Notes: generated from the sequence alone by a model not told the origin. DNA of 64,000 nucleotides from Mixophyes australis (GCA_036250195.1 JAVHZZ010000009.1:101330771-101394770), one strand, 5' to 3'; numbered from the stretch's first letter, positions 11,241 through 22,296 are shown. Translations and numbers: made by a program.

Positions 11241-12640
11241 ATCATTTTAGACAAATACACAGGCAATACTGTGTGCACTATATAACAACCAATTCCCAGG
11301 CGCATAGGCAAAATATGTCAGGGTGAATGAACAGAACAAATTGCACAAACATTTATTCAAATACTGCCATAAAAGGCTAGTTAAAAACATATAACATGGT
11401 CCAGACCTGTATGCATATATAAAAACTTCAATACCACACATCTAACCACTGCGGAATACTGGTGGCTAAGATGGATATAAGCTCCTAATAATCCAAGAAT
11501 CACCAGTTCAAAAGGCAATGCCTGCTGGTAAACAATAGTCCACAATATAGTCATAAAAAGGGATCTACCAGGTAAAATTTCTGAATAATACCTCACATAG
11601 AGTGCCAAAGAAACGACTGCCTTGGAATGATATTACACTCACAGTTAGTAGATACACCTTGGCATCGCTATGGGGTCCTCCATCAAATTCAGCATGTGTG
11701 TTCGAATAATCATTATTTCCCCTAGGACGAGGGGCTCTTTAAGTTTAAAGCTGTGTAATAACAGTTCCTCCGCGCCCCATTCGATGTCCGCACATGCGCA
11801 GCTAGTTTCAGGGACTCTGCCAGTTGTTTCACCTATTCTGTTAACCCGACAAGCAGGCACATTCATGAAGCGTGTATGTAAATGTCGAAGATAGTTCTTG
11901 CTCAAGAGAGCTGTGTAACCTGCGCGTTTCACCCGACAGGGCTTCCACAGGGATAATCAAATGATGCAGTAAGAGTGAATTTGAAGGCCACCGTAGAGTT
12001 CATTATAAAGGGGATGTATTCCCATGATTGGTTCCACTAGAGGACTGTCCTCAATCCAATTATTAGACCCAGCACAATAACTATAGGGAGGGGTCCATCA
12101 AGAGATGATGTTCTTCATCATTGGTAGCCACACTTCCGTAGCCAGCACACTGGTTAGATATTAGAATTCATATTTTCATAATTAAACATACCACATTCTG
12201 TAGATGTCTATAAAATAGGCATAAACATATAGGGAACATAAAGAATAGATAGAAAGTGTATCCAAAATAAAGATCACGCAAGTGATAAAATGTAAAGGGA
12301 TAAACTAAAATGTATTAAAGAAAGGTATTAAGATTGAAATAAATATTGAGGCCATTCGGCGAAAGGGTCTTCAGGTTAAAAATCCATTTAGTTTCTTCTT
12401 GTGATATTTTCTTAATAAAATATCCCCCCCCCCGCCAAGACTTATTCACTTTACAGATCCCCATGAACTTCAACTTAGATGGATTTGTGATTGTGAAATT
12501 CAAGAAAATGTTCGGGACACTGAGAGATTCTAATTGGTTACTAATGTTCCTTTGATGTTCTGATACTCTCACACCGAGTTTTCTAATACTGTGTGCACTA
12601 CTGTTAAGTACATGTACATTGTGAAGGAGGACATACCTCC
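11240..12640 (-). mobile_element. Penelope-like retroelement, 3' part
   Basis: The minus strand carries a C-terminal protein segment of the type found in GIY-YIG-bearing Penelope elements (12315-12560), followed by about 1 kb of noncoding sequence. That tail contains, on the plus strand, GCGTTTCACCCGACAGGG near 11920, a segment type common in tails of vertebrate Penelope repeats. Boundaries are approximate and no target duplication was found. The reverse transcriptase part is absent, so the copy is 5'-truncated or was cut by the tandem repeat that begins near 12640. Confidence 0.55.
12315..12560 (-). pseudogene. Penelope-like GIY-YIG endonuclease C-terminus
   Basis: The last roughly 80 codons of a minus-strand frame read NISNQLESLSVPN, then a short gap, then EETKWIFNLKTLSPNGLN and a terminal FNLNTFL. 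The E..WI..L.TL.P.GLN pattern is the conserved C-terminal tail of the GIY-YIG endonuclease domain of Penelope-like retroelements. In that family the nuclease cuts target DNA. The catalytic GIY and YIG residues lie upstream and are not present here. The frame stays open to 12896, but its first 110 codons come from the unrelated 12.6-13.3 kb repeat, so the apparent 193-aa protein is a junction product. Confidence 0.6.
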
Positions 12641-12809
12641 CAACTGTCTGGGTGAACAGCAGAACGGTGTGGAGGAGCCAGGCGAAGCGGGTAGAGACTA
12701 GAACCCACAGGTATATGATATGGGAACAGGAACACTGGAGATAAGACTGATGGGCAGCAACAAATGAGGCACTAGGAGAACGGGTGTCCTGTGGTATAAC
12801 AGGGAAAGA

Positions 12810-13290
12810 GCAGAAGCTGTCACAATGGTGTATCCAGGAGTGATTGGTAGAGATACTGGAACAGTGGGAGTACAGCACTGGAGTTATGCTGAGCACACAT
12901 GGGAAAGCAGAGATAGCTTAGGGAGAACAGCCGATGAGTCACCAAGGCAGTTGCAGCTCACAGTGATAGCAGTTAGAGAACTGGAGCTGTCACGATGAAG
13001 TACATCAGAAGTACTGGAGCAGCAATAGTTCAGCACAGCAGGAGACTGAGAGTAAACTGACGTGGTAAAGGTAACTCGTAGTAACAGCTGATGAGTCACA
13101 ATAGTAGTAGCGGCTCTGAGTGGTGGTGGTGAGAGAACTGGAGCTGTCACGATGAAGTACAGTTGAGATGGTAATATCAGTACTGGAGCAGCGATAGTTC
13201 AACACAGCCGGAGACTGGGAGCAGACTGAAGTAACGAAGGTAACTCGCAGTAACAGCTACAGGTGTAGTAGCGGCTCTAAATGGTAGCAG
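12810..13290. repeat. About 160-bp tandem repeat, three diverged copies
   Basis: Units starting near 12810, 12975 and 13134 share GGAGCTGTCACGATGAAGTA, an AGTACTGGAGCAGC segment, a GTAACTCG(T/C)AGTAACAGCT segment and AGTAGCGGCTCT. The style resembles the tandem-repeat-bearing LTR at 34992-36641, so this may be part of a related LTR, but no termini were found. Sequence from 12640 to 12810 is more diverged and may belong to it. Confidence 0.75.
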
Positions 13291-13474
13291 TCCACTTTCA
13301 CTCAGGTCCTATACTTGATTGGATATCCATAATATACACACCAATTCCAAATGATACGGCAGTACTATCCATTGCATATTTTATGTTGTGTTATACCCCC
13401 ACATTGGATAATTCATGTCAGTCTTCATGCAATTTTAGACTTGTTTGAGCTTTTGATTGTTTTCGTTATTTTTA

Positions 13475-13706
13475 GGGGCGTATTCAATTGTCAGCATTAA
13501 CGCTGCAAAACGAGCTCTCGAAAAATATTACCGTTTATACGGTAATATTGCGCGCGAAAACCGTTAATACGGTAGTTTACTCGCGGAATTTCAGCTCGCA
13601 GCTCGGGTAGCTGCGAGCTGAAATTCCGCAAGTAATTACCGTATTAACGGTAAGATTTTTTGAGCGCTCGTTTTTTAGTGTTAACGCTAACAATTGAATA
13701 CGCCCC
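13475..13706. mobile_element. Fold-back MITE, 232 bp, TA-flanked
   Basis: The element begins GGGGCGTATTCAATTG and ends with its reverse complement. Almost the whole length folds on itself, with the centre near 13600. It is flanked by TA on both sides (13473-13474 and 13707-13708), consistent with a Tc1/mariner-type target. Internal arms are rich in CGGTAAT and GCTCGCAGCT. No coding capacity is present. Confidence 0.85.
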
Positions 13707-14075
13707 TAAAACTGTTTATTTTTATTTGAGCCTTGAACACATGTTTCTTATGTATTGATTGATATCATATCAATTAATATACACTTGGGTGGAGCTTCTC
13801 CCAGCACTGTATACATTTTTGTGTTTTATGTCCATTTCCTTGGGGGTGCTAGCGCCACCCACTTACAGCTGCGGGCGGTTGCTCATCTTCAAAGTGTGAA
13901 GGTAATTATAGCGCCAGGTTTTTTTAGTGTGTGGTTCCTTTCCTGCTTGTACACACCAATGCAGGAAGGAGCTAAATCTTTTGAAGTAAGCGCAAATAAT
14001 TGAACGCCCCATAGGTAGACATAGGTCCATGTATATCCATTTCTGGAGTCTGAAGCCCATGAATCGCAAAGAATC

Positions 14076-15040
14076 CTAATGCAAAGGCAATAGATGAAAA
14101 GCTGACTCTATATCTAGCTTTGCTAACAGAGCCTCTGTGCCGAAAAACTCTTTAAATGACTGATATGTCACTGAACTGTCCTCCAGACCTATAGTATCGC
14201 TAACCAAGCCCCACGGAAGATGGGACAGATGCTCTATCAAGTGATATTTTTTGGCTGCGTTTTTGAGAACTGCCTCAATTGGCGGAGTGGAAAATGAGCC
14301 CACCATGCGCCCCAGTTCCTGCTCTTTGCACACCTTAGCCACCGATATATCATGGAAAATATAAGCGGATTGTAAGTTCTTATCCGCATAGGTGTACACA
14401 CCGCCAAGTATTGGTGAATGGAAACCAAAACTAGAACCATTAAACAAAAATTCTGCTTGCCCCTGGTCTGGAAAAAGTCACAGCCATCTTGCTAACACCT
14501 GTACATTCACTGGTGAATGCGCTTTATTATTTAGAACCCGACGCAGTCTCACTTTTCTCTGTCCCATCTTTAGTTCTGGGACAGTCCCGCACCCGGACCA
14601 AGGACCACGATTGAGCAAGCAGGCGTAGCTATATTTGTGGGCAGCACCTCACGAGCATGTGCTATTGTTAAAAGCAAAGCATCTATTCTTGGGGGGAGGG
14701 AGGTGCTGTGCTTCCCTTGAACTGGAAATTCGGGGACTGTGCTATTCTATGCGGCTGAAACGGACTGACAAACCATGTTCATCCATGTTTCCCTATCTTT
14801 GAAGCTAAACGGGATGTATTTGTGCCCGTTTACTTTTTGTCTACAAAGTTCATTGTAATCCCTCCAAATATATGGACCAACAGATTTATACATCAGATGC
14901 AGATAATGCAAAATGTCAACATTACAGTCCGGTCTGGTTTCCAGAAAAATAATTGTGAACACACAGAACCCCATACTCCATTTTGTAAAAGACCTATATG
15001 CGTCGTTCCCTATACCGCCATTGCTCACCACTTTCAGCAA
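14076..15040 (-). pseudogene. DIRS-like (tyrosine-recombinase) retrotransposon remnant
   Basis: Two minus-strand open segments are seen. The upstream one (14747-15040) encodes PDCNVDILHYLHLMYKSVGP and ends WMNMVCQSVSAA, which fits the N-terminal protein that precedes the reverse transcriptase in these elements. The downstream one (14076-14447, 123 codons) has SAYIFHD near residue 27, LGRMVGSFSTPP near 45, HLIEHLSH near 69 and LLAKLDIESAFHLLPLH at its end. The KLDIESAF string is the first catalytic block of reverse transcriptase in DIRS/Ngaro-type elements. The YxDD block, RNase H and tyrosine recombinase are missing. Between the two segments (14448-14746) the frame is broken. Confidence 0.6.
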
Positions 15041-15186
15041 CTCTTATTTCCGTGATAGCAAATTTATTCAAATAAAAACCTTTATTTATTCTATCCTTGA
15101 TACACGGCCTTTTAGTGCACGTCAGTGCCATATTAGAGCACCCAAAAAAAAAAAAAAGAGAGAGCTGCTGCGCATGCGCCTCCCCT

Positions 15187-15359
15187 CTGCTAACGAAGTG
15201 CACCACATAGCGGCACTGTACTATACAGCAGCCGCGGCGCTGTCAAAGAAACGTCCGCGGCGGTGCTGTATACAATACAGCACCGCCGCAGACGCTTCTT
15301 TGGTAGCACCGTGGCTGCTGTATAGTACAGTGCTGCTATGTGGGGCACTTCGTTAGCAG
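15187..15359. repeat. Long near-perfect inverted repeat of GC-rich sequence
   Basis: Arms 15187-15272 and 15274-15359 pair along almost their whole length. Both ends carry CTGCTAACGAAGTGC in opposite orientation. Because of the symmetry the plus- and minus-strand frames translate to nearly the same peptide (HIAALYYTAA...). A fold-back MITE is the likely class. GCATGCGCC occurs outside both arms (15172 and 15383), so the element may be larger. Confidence 0.8.
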
Positions 15360-15419
15360 TGGGAGACCCAGAAACCCCTCTGCATGCGCCCCTGACAGGC
15401 ATTCTATTGGCTGGAGAGA

Positions 15420-16345
15420 TTCACAACTTATGTCTTAAAGGTAAGTGCTTGACTCCTGAACATGCAAATGAGTTTAAGGTTGTTTGGTTTTATATCACTC
15501 ACTCTTCAAAAACAATAGAAAGTGTTCACTCCTTTATTTTTTTCATGATATTTCATAAATAAGCCCCATAGTCTTTAACACAATTAATAAACATAGGTAT
15601 TGCCAATACGCTACATCAATTAAAGGAGAAAGCTGTGGTGCCCAGCCTTTTTGAAGTTATGACACATCCGTGTGATTCATTTTGTCAACCATTCAAATTT
15701 TCAAATTGTTGTATTTACCCCACATCTTTCCATCTAAGCACTGTTAGATTAACTTTTTTTTATAAACTGGTTTAAGCTGTGGGAAAAAAACAGAATAACT
15801 GAGTAAGGCAGCACTCTACAAACATTAAAATTGTATCAGCACAATTTGAAGTTTGGAGAGTAAATTATCAGACATGCTGGGCAGGAGTGGATGATCCATG
15901 TGTATGACACTGGATTGTAACACATGCATTTTTAACACCGTATTATTTTATGAACTGTGTAACGTTCTGTGCTGTGCATTTTTCCAGTGTTGTAATCTTG
16001 TAAATTACTGGGAAAACAGATGGCACAACAATATAAAATTACAACATAAATTAGGTAGTTTAGAAATGCACATACATCAGATACATTTATAATGTATATA
16101 ACAAACATAATCCTTATGATTAAATACTGCAGTTCTTAAAAGAAATGTATTTCTATATAATAACCATAGGGATTGCATATTTGCAAAAACTTGAAAAACT
16201 ACTAGCTACTAAAGATTTAATTTACTAAGGCTGAGTGCCCCCTATATGTATAGTAAAAATTAGGATACCAACTAATAGGTGTTCTCTTACTAAGCAATAG
16301 GTTTTACTGTCATTATGTCAAAGAAAAAAAAAATGTGGTATACCT
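15420..16345. other. AT-rich DNA with nothing recognised
   Basis: No gene, terminal repeat or tandem array was noticed between the fold-back element and the inverted-repeat element that begins near 16345. Confidence 0.4.
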
Positions 16346-17000
16346 GCGCGGACCAGTTGAAGCAGCCCACTATTCACCTGCACACAATCCACCAAAATAT
16401 AATAAAACTCGTATATAAGAAATAATATGGAAAATAGAACTGGTGCTTACAACTTGATAAAATAAATGAAAGAAATAACAAATAAATAAGTCCCAATGCA
16501 ACAATATGTAAAATAGTTCAAACATAGAAATAAACCACCTCTTAGTACATGCCCCTTGCCGGTACATTTCAATTAAGGTAATCTTTCTCAAGGCAATGGG
16601 GTAACAACAAACATAACAGTATTTAAAGTCCTTTCTTCCAATCACAAGGGAACAAAATTTGTATATCGTTCCCATGGTGACGGAATCGGAAATCCAGAGT
16701 TCCTTTTAACGTAGACCTATGTTAAACATTTGGTCAATAAGACTAAACCATAACTAATAATCTTGAAGACTTGGATCATATTACATACTACAAATAGTAC
16801 AAATATTGACACGCCAAGTCATATTACATAGTAGCAAATTGTAAAATGAAACAGTACATCTAGCATGATCTTATAAAAATCTGCAACATTTTATTGCCCG
16901 AATGTTTAACATAGGTCTACGTTAAAAGGCCCCGGCAAGGGGCGGTTACTAAGAGGTGAACAAACGCCGGATGGTTTGAACCTGCTTCAACTCCCGGAAA
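16345..17000. repeat. Interspersed repeat with stepped inverted arms
   Basis: Three pairs of inverted segments are visible: 16702-16731 with 16901-16929 (almost perfect, CCTTTTAACGTAGACCTATG), 16534-16562 with 16932-16958 (CACCTCTTAGTA...CCCTTGCCGG) and a short CTGCTTCAACT pair near 16357 and 16983. The left side contains 139 extra bases (16563-16701) with no counterpart on the right. Inverted terminal copies of this kind occur in Penelope-like elements, but no coding sequence supports that here. Confidence 0.6.
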
Positions 17001-17494
17001 TCTGTGGATTAAACAAGCCGGCTACCCGATCTTTTGGACAGGATATCTGTTTCTTCTACACGCTCATATCCATTTGGAATGGGGTTAGGGTCCAGCTTTA
17101 CCATCAGTGTTCGTTTCTTTCTGTGGATCACCCGATTTTTATTTATTCTATGTATTTTATATCCATTCATTTTTATATTTTTGTGCATTAAAATATAAAT
17201 TTTTTATAAAAAGATAATGCACTATTGCCAGTATTTGTTTTTTCTTTATATACTCTAAGGAGTGCACTAAGAGGGACTGATCCGAGCAGTTGGGAGGAGG
17301 CCTACACAACATTTCTGAACCACGCTGATTTAAGATCAATATCTTGTAAGTTCAAACCCAAACTCTATCACATGGTGTTGTTGTTGTAAGGCTGAATACA
17401 CAGGGTCTTTTGATTTCACTCCAGTCAGCAAATACATGTTAGGCTATGATGTGATTTTCTGGTTTATTTCTATGTTATTATTGTTATTATTAAT

Positions 17495-17835
17495 TTTTAT
17501 TTATAGGGCACCACTAGGTGTCCGTAGCGCCGTACAGGGACAAACGAAATTACAATACGAGGTGAGACAGCACAGTATAGTAAACAATAAGCACAGTAAC
17601 TCAGTGAGCACAGCTAGAGAGGGCGGGGGAGGGGAGAGGGGAAGGTCCGCAAACGACGGAGTCCAAGAGGGAAGGCACGGATGACAGGGAGACCCCCAAG
17701 GGGAGAGGAGGGAGCAAGAGGGGACGGGGGGAAGAGGGTTCTAAAGGAGGAGGGCTAAGTAGCTGGAGAGCAGAGTTAACAGTGGTGAAGACAGGAGGAG
17801 AGAATACCCTGCTCAAAGGAGCGTACAATATGTGT
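17495..17835 (-). mobile_element. L2/CR1 LINE 3' UTR fragment, copy 1
   Basis: Read on the minus strand it begins with a TTGTACGCTCCTTTGAGCAG-type segment and ends CTACGGACACCTAGTGGTGCC followed by TATAAATA. This is the architecture of L2-group 3' tails. The same 340-bp text occurs at 49785-50145 with moderate divergence and in the same orientation. No coding part is present. Confidence 0.7.
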
Positions 17836-17839
17836 GAAC

Positions 17840-19080
17840 ATCTGTGGAGGAGATCATCAGAATTCCATAGGAACTGCAGTTGCATAGACTTTTTGGACTC
17901 TCTGACTTGTTATGAATCAAGTTTGAACTATTTTACATATTGTTGTATTGGGACTTGTTTATTTACTGCCATTATGTCTTGTATATTGGCCCGTATGTCG
18001 CACTAGCAGTTTTCCCCACACACATGCAGACTTCCTACTCCCCCCTTCCCTCCCTACATTATAGGAATAATAAAAAGACCTCACACTTCTATACATCAAT
18101 TAGTGGTATTGTATTATTTATTTTGCACATTTCAGGCCAGCTAAGTGTATGTGTATTCTGCATATTTTTTGTTCTTTTTATTGGCTCGAGCTGTCACACA
18201 ATACCTGCCGTATCTATACAATGTCACCTATTCTGGCCTTAATTTGTTGGTGTACAATGTATGTTGGTGCTTTATAAATACAATTAAGAAAAACAATGAT
18301 TGGAAACACAATAAAATTGCACCAAGAGTTTGCCTAATGGTCAGTCTTCTGGAGAATTGATAAGCCTTAAATCCAGTCTAGAGTTCTTATAATAGTACAG
18401 TCAGCAGTTCATATCATTTTTATAAATGGAACACACTGGAGTAAACTGCTGTTTCAGTAACATTAGTGTGGAATTCTTTCCATTTGGCTATTTTATTTAG
18501 ATATATTATATATATATAAGTATAATATTTTGTAATAAACCTATATAATATATATACAGATATACAAAACCTATACAAAACATATGCATGTGTGCTAATA
18601 CAAAAGCTCCTTAAACAGCTATTCACAATAAAATTGAGATCTTTCCTCACATAGGGGATGATGCAAAGTTACAAACGTTTAAAAAAAAGTGCACTCAAAA
18701 GTATAATCGCCCATATGCAGAACAGAACACATCTTGAGAAACGTCTAGATTAGTGTAGGAAACATATGCTTCACATTTACGCCAAGTGTAAAAATACTGT
18801 AAATCTCTGCCTGTGCATTGCAAGCATATACGCCAGGTTTACGTCTGCTGTTTTACCACTTTGGTTACATTGCCACTGTCATTCCTCCTTTGCTACCATT
18901 CGGGCTTCTACACTTTCTAGACCAAAACACCATCATGGCCCCTGCACCATCCTGAACTTTGCCCAAATAAGCCTCTGCACTGTCTGGTCTCTCCAGGACT
19001 CTGTACCACCTAGGCCTATTCACCATCATGAAATCATCTAGACCTCTCTACATCATGGCCTCAATATCTTGCAGACCTCT
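17840..19080. other. Unassigned DNA, AT-rich, short TA runs
   Basis: No gene or clear element was identified. Short open frames (74-100 codons) have hydrophobic, low-information translations. The part after 18880 contains loosely repeated CCACCATCATGG and CAGACCTCT words. Confidence 0.4.
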
Positions 19081-19119
19081 GCAAAAAAGTGAACCCCACT
19101 ATGATTAATGTTGCCATTT

Positions 19120-19460
19120 TCTCCTATTGTCTCTCATTATCACCCCTTTCTTTAGAATGTAAGCTCTCACGACAGGGTCCCGTACCCAATGTCTCATGTC
19201 TGTTCTCTGTGTCTCATGTCTGACCACTCTCCATCCTCTCATGTCTGTCACTTTAATTTCTTATGCTGAATTGTTTTTGTATGCCATGCAATTTGCTCTG
19301 TTAATTGCATCCTTGCATTTATTATTCTGTGCATGTCGTTTTTATCTGTATGTAGTTACGTAATCTTGTAGTTGTGTTGTATGCTCTAATCCCCTATGTA
19401 TTGTGTTGTGGAAACCTTGTATACCAGAGCGTAAATGCGATACAGACTTAAAATGGCTTT
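19120..19460 (+). mobile_element. Probable L2/CR1 LINE 3' UTR fragment
   Basis: The segment has AGAATGTAAGCTCTCACGA followed by CAGGGTCCC. This is the GTAAGCTC...CAGGG module shared by L2-group 3' UTRs and L2-tailed SINEs, also seen at 29308-29330 in this window. The end is not sharply defined and it directly abuts the Tc1 element. Confidence 0.45.
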
Positions 19461-19477
19461 TTAGCGAATATACACTA

Positions 19478-20101
19478 CAGTCATGGCCAAAAGTTTTGAG
19501 AATGACACATATATTGTTTTTCACAAAGCTTCATTACTTCAGTGTTAATAGCTTAGTGTTAATAGCTTCAGTGTTAATAGATCTTTTTGTCAGATGTTGC
19601 TATCCTATATTGAAGTAAAATTACAAGCATTTCATCAGTGTCAAAGGCTTTATTGACAATTTGACAATTACATTAAGTTTATACAAAGAGTCAATATTTG
19701 CAGTGTTGACCCTTCTTTTTGAAGACCTCTGCAATTCGCCCTGGCATGCTGTCAATTAACTTCTGGGCCACATAATGACTAATGGCAGCCTATTCTCGCC
19801 TAATTAATGCTTGGAGCTTATCAGAATTTATGGGCTTTTGTTTGTCCACCCACCACTTGAAGATTGACACAAGTTCTCAATGGGATTTAGGTCTGGGCAG
19901 TTTCCTGGCCATGGACCCTATATCCAAAAAGATATCCTTGAGCCACTTAGTTATCACTTTTGCCTTATGACAAGGTGCTCCATCATGCAGGAAAAGGCAT
20001 TGTTTGTCACCAAACTGTTCTTGGAGGGTTGGTACCATGTATTGGTACCATTCTTTATTCAGGGCTGTGTTCTTAGGCAAAATTGTGAGTAATTATGACT
20101 G
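19478..20101 (-). mobile_element. Internally deleted Tc1-like DNA transposon
   Basis: The left end is CAGTCATGGCCAAAAG, preceded by TA at 19476-19477. The right end is only TATGACTG, followed by TA at 20102-20103. Between them, on the minus strand, lie the last third of a Tc1 transposase gene and its 3' UTR. About two thirds of an expected 1.6-kb element is missing: the copy jumps from mid-gene near 20091 directly to the last bases of the other terminal repeat. The terminal words match Tc1 elements of fish and frogs as recalled. Confidence 0.88.
19691..20088 (-). pseudogene. Tc1-like transposase C-terminal fragment
   Basis: This is the remnant of a DDE-type transposase that cuts and inserts the element at TA sites. 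The fragment begins LPKNTALNKEWYQ and includes FLHDGAPCHKAK, which carries the second catalytic Asp, then VITKWL. A frameshift near 19915 moves the third block (GNCPDLNPIENL, carrying the last catalytic acidic residue) into another frame. A further in-frame stop follows before AAISHYVAQKLIDSMPGRIAE and the natural C-terminus KKKGQHCKY, whose stop is at 19691-19693. The N-terminal paired-type DNA-binding domain and the first catalytic Asp are deleted. It cannot make active enzyme. Confidence 0.88.
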
Positions 20102-20151
20102 TACACACAATAAACAACTAACTCTTATTAACCTTTTTACATGATCACTGC

Positions 20152-20652
20152 CAGGGGAGGGCTTGGCCAGGGAGCAGTGGGGCATGTGCCCCCCAGGCCG
20201 GATGCCCAAAGTCCATTTTAGGCTGCCTGGTGGTCCAGTGGGAATACGGTGCAGGCAGTCTAAGCACAGATGGCCGCATCACATACTATTCAGTACGGCT
20301 GCATCATTCATTCACAGAATATTGCGCTACAGCTTGTAGTACTATATTCTATTAATGAATGATGCAGCCGTACTGAATAGTATGTGATGAGGCCATCTGT
20401 GCATAGACTGCCTGCATCGCTTCAATGATAGTTCTACAGGGCTCCATCCCTAGACTACGGGAGCCCTGTAGCACCAAATTACCTTCCTCCTCACTGACTG
20501 CTGGGTGTGATGTCAACATCATGAAAATAGCCTCTTTTCTATAGCTATAAATATATATTGTACCGAAAACCACCCTTTAAGGATGAGTTGCTACTTATGG
20601 GCCAGGGTTATGTGCTTGCCCCCCGGGCTAAAGTCTGCCAGCCCCTCCCCTG
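20152..20652. mobile_element. hAT MITE, family A copy 1, perfect 8-bp duplication
   Basis: The element is 501 bp with ends CAGGGGAGGGCTTGGC and, reversed, CAGGGGAGGGGCTGGC. The octamer ATCACTGC flanks it on both sides (20144-20151 and 20653-20660). It contains a long internal inverted repeat (20251-20321 with 20343-20415) around GCCGCATCACATACTA. No transposase is encoded. Two further members of the family lie at 52914-53076 and 55101-55309. Confidence 0.92.
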
Positions 20653-20660
20653 ATCACTGC

Positions 20661-21400
20661 ATATTTAGGGTGTACTGACACATCATCATTACTACCTTAT
20701 TATATATTACAAGCACTTCAGATGTTCATAGTTAGAAAAAACACTCTTCTTAATGTTTAAAAGCTCCAACAGTAGTCTCATATGTAAATGCTTTATTTTT
20801 ATGATAGAAAGCCAAAATCTATAAATTTAACCCTCACTAACTAGTAACTAGTATTAGCTAAGCCTTATTTTCAAGGAACACTACATATGCAGAAGTTGGA
20901 GAATTATTATGGTATAGCTTATTATTACTGTTGTTGAAGTCCAATAATTAGATGAAGTAGTTTACAATAAATAAATATTGATTGTAATGTTTTCGTGTAT
21001 GATTGCAATTAGTACACAATGGAGTACTGTGGTCAATTACGCAATTGTATAGGAAAACAAAGTAATTACACTTACATTCACACCTACATTTGTAAATAGT
21101 TCTTTTTTAAAGTTTTAAACTTACCTTCTTTTATTATTAAAATAAAAGACTTAGAGATTTATTACACAAAGGTAAACCTACATTAAACATATTTAGGGTT
21201 TAGGTCATAAGAAATGTATTGTGTTTGGTCTTATATTAATCCACATTTTACCAACAGGAATCCGGTATCATCGGCTAAGCGATTGCACATTGCGATCGTT
21301 AGTTATAATTAGTATAAGATTAATACTCAAAATGCTCTGTACTGAATATGTTAATAGGTAAGTTTAAACTTGATTTTTTTGCATTTTCCTGTGGCAAGAC
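20661..21400. other. AT-rich DNA with nothing recognised
   Basis: No gene or repeat boundary was noticed between the hAT MITE and the LTR-like stretch. Confidence 0.4.
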
Positions 21401-21411
21401 AAGTACATAAC

Positions 21412-21752
21412 TGTTGGAATGAATTGACCCCACCTTTGGAGAAGCATCATTTGAACTGACCTATGACCTGCTTTGTACTGTAAAATCCTGAATCCTGAAA
21501 CAATGAAGAATGATCTTAGTGTTATCTTTGTGTACTTAGTGACATCATCACTGTTTTCTTTCAACTCAAACTGTATATAAACAGTCCTCTGGGTACATCA
21601 ACTCTCTCTCACTAAATAGGAGGATTGATGAGCTGTTACTGGATCCAGTGCGCAAGCATATGTATTGGTTATACTTTGCTGTTAAATCTCTCTGTGCGTT
21701 GAAACCACATTGATGGCATCAGAAAATCTTTATTGGTAATGATAGTTATGGA
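21412..21752 (+). mobile_element. Possible solo LTR
   Basis: The stretch starts TGTTGGAATG and ends GTAACA. It has a TATATAA box at 21574-21580 and a TGTTAAATCTCTCTGTGCG segment downstream, the order expected of a promoter-bearing LTR. No matching target duplication was found at these ends, so either the limits or the class may be wrong. Confidence 0.35.
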
Positions 21753-22098
21753 CGTAACACTGTACACTGTGTACACTCATACTAAGTATGAGAGAAATAT
21801 ATTAATCATATTTAATTGATAATGGTTAGATATCGTCTCCACTATGTATTGCCCAATGCCAATGTTATGTGAGTAGTCCATTAAGATCCAATAAACAAGT
21901 TTGAATCTTCAATAGTAAACCTCAATAAGTAAATTACCTTACTGTCACTACAAAACTGACACCTTAATTACACTGTTATCGACAAATACATTCAATTAAT
22001 CTAAATAAGCAAGGTGAACAGCCGAAGGAGAAACATGACGACCAGCTGCCAGGGTTACCCACTCCTCTCCGCCTGTTAGTTCTGCACCTTTAACACCT

Positions 22099-22296
22099 GT
22101 GCGCCTCCTGGAGACCATATATAAAAGTGGTACAGCAACAACCGAGCTCCTAAGAAACGTCAATCTTAGCCTCCAGGAGATTAAGGACCAGCTGGGCCGC
22201 CTACCAACATCAATACACCTAGATATGAAGGGCCAGTTGGTCATCATTCTTCATGCTATTGGCACTCAAAGACACAGAAACACACACACACACTAG
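22099..22296 (+). pseudogene. Unknown protein fragment, coiled-coil-like
   Basis: A 65-codon frame begins MRLLETIYKSGTATTELLRN and continues VNLSLQEIKDQLGRLPTS. The heptad-like spacing of Leu and Ile is more protein-like than nearby frames and resembles C-terminal coiled coils of transposon accessory proteins. I do not recognise it. It has no upstream exon or domain in view and is most likely a repeat fragment or chance. Confidence 0.2.

Noticed and set aside
12315..12896. 193-aa protein on the minus strand
   Set aside because: Its C-terminus is a Penelope remnant and its N-terminus comes from a tandem repeat, so it is a junction artefact.
14913..15402. Two genes with similar peptides on opposite strands
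   Set aside because: The similarity is forced by a near-perfect inverted repeat.
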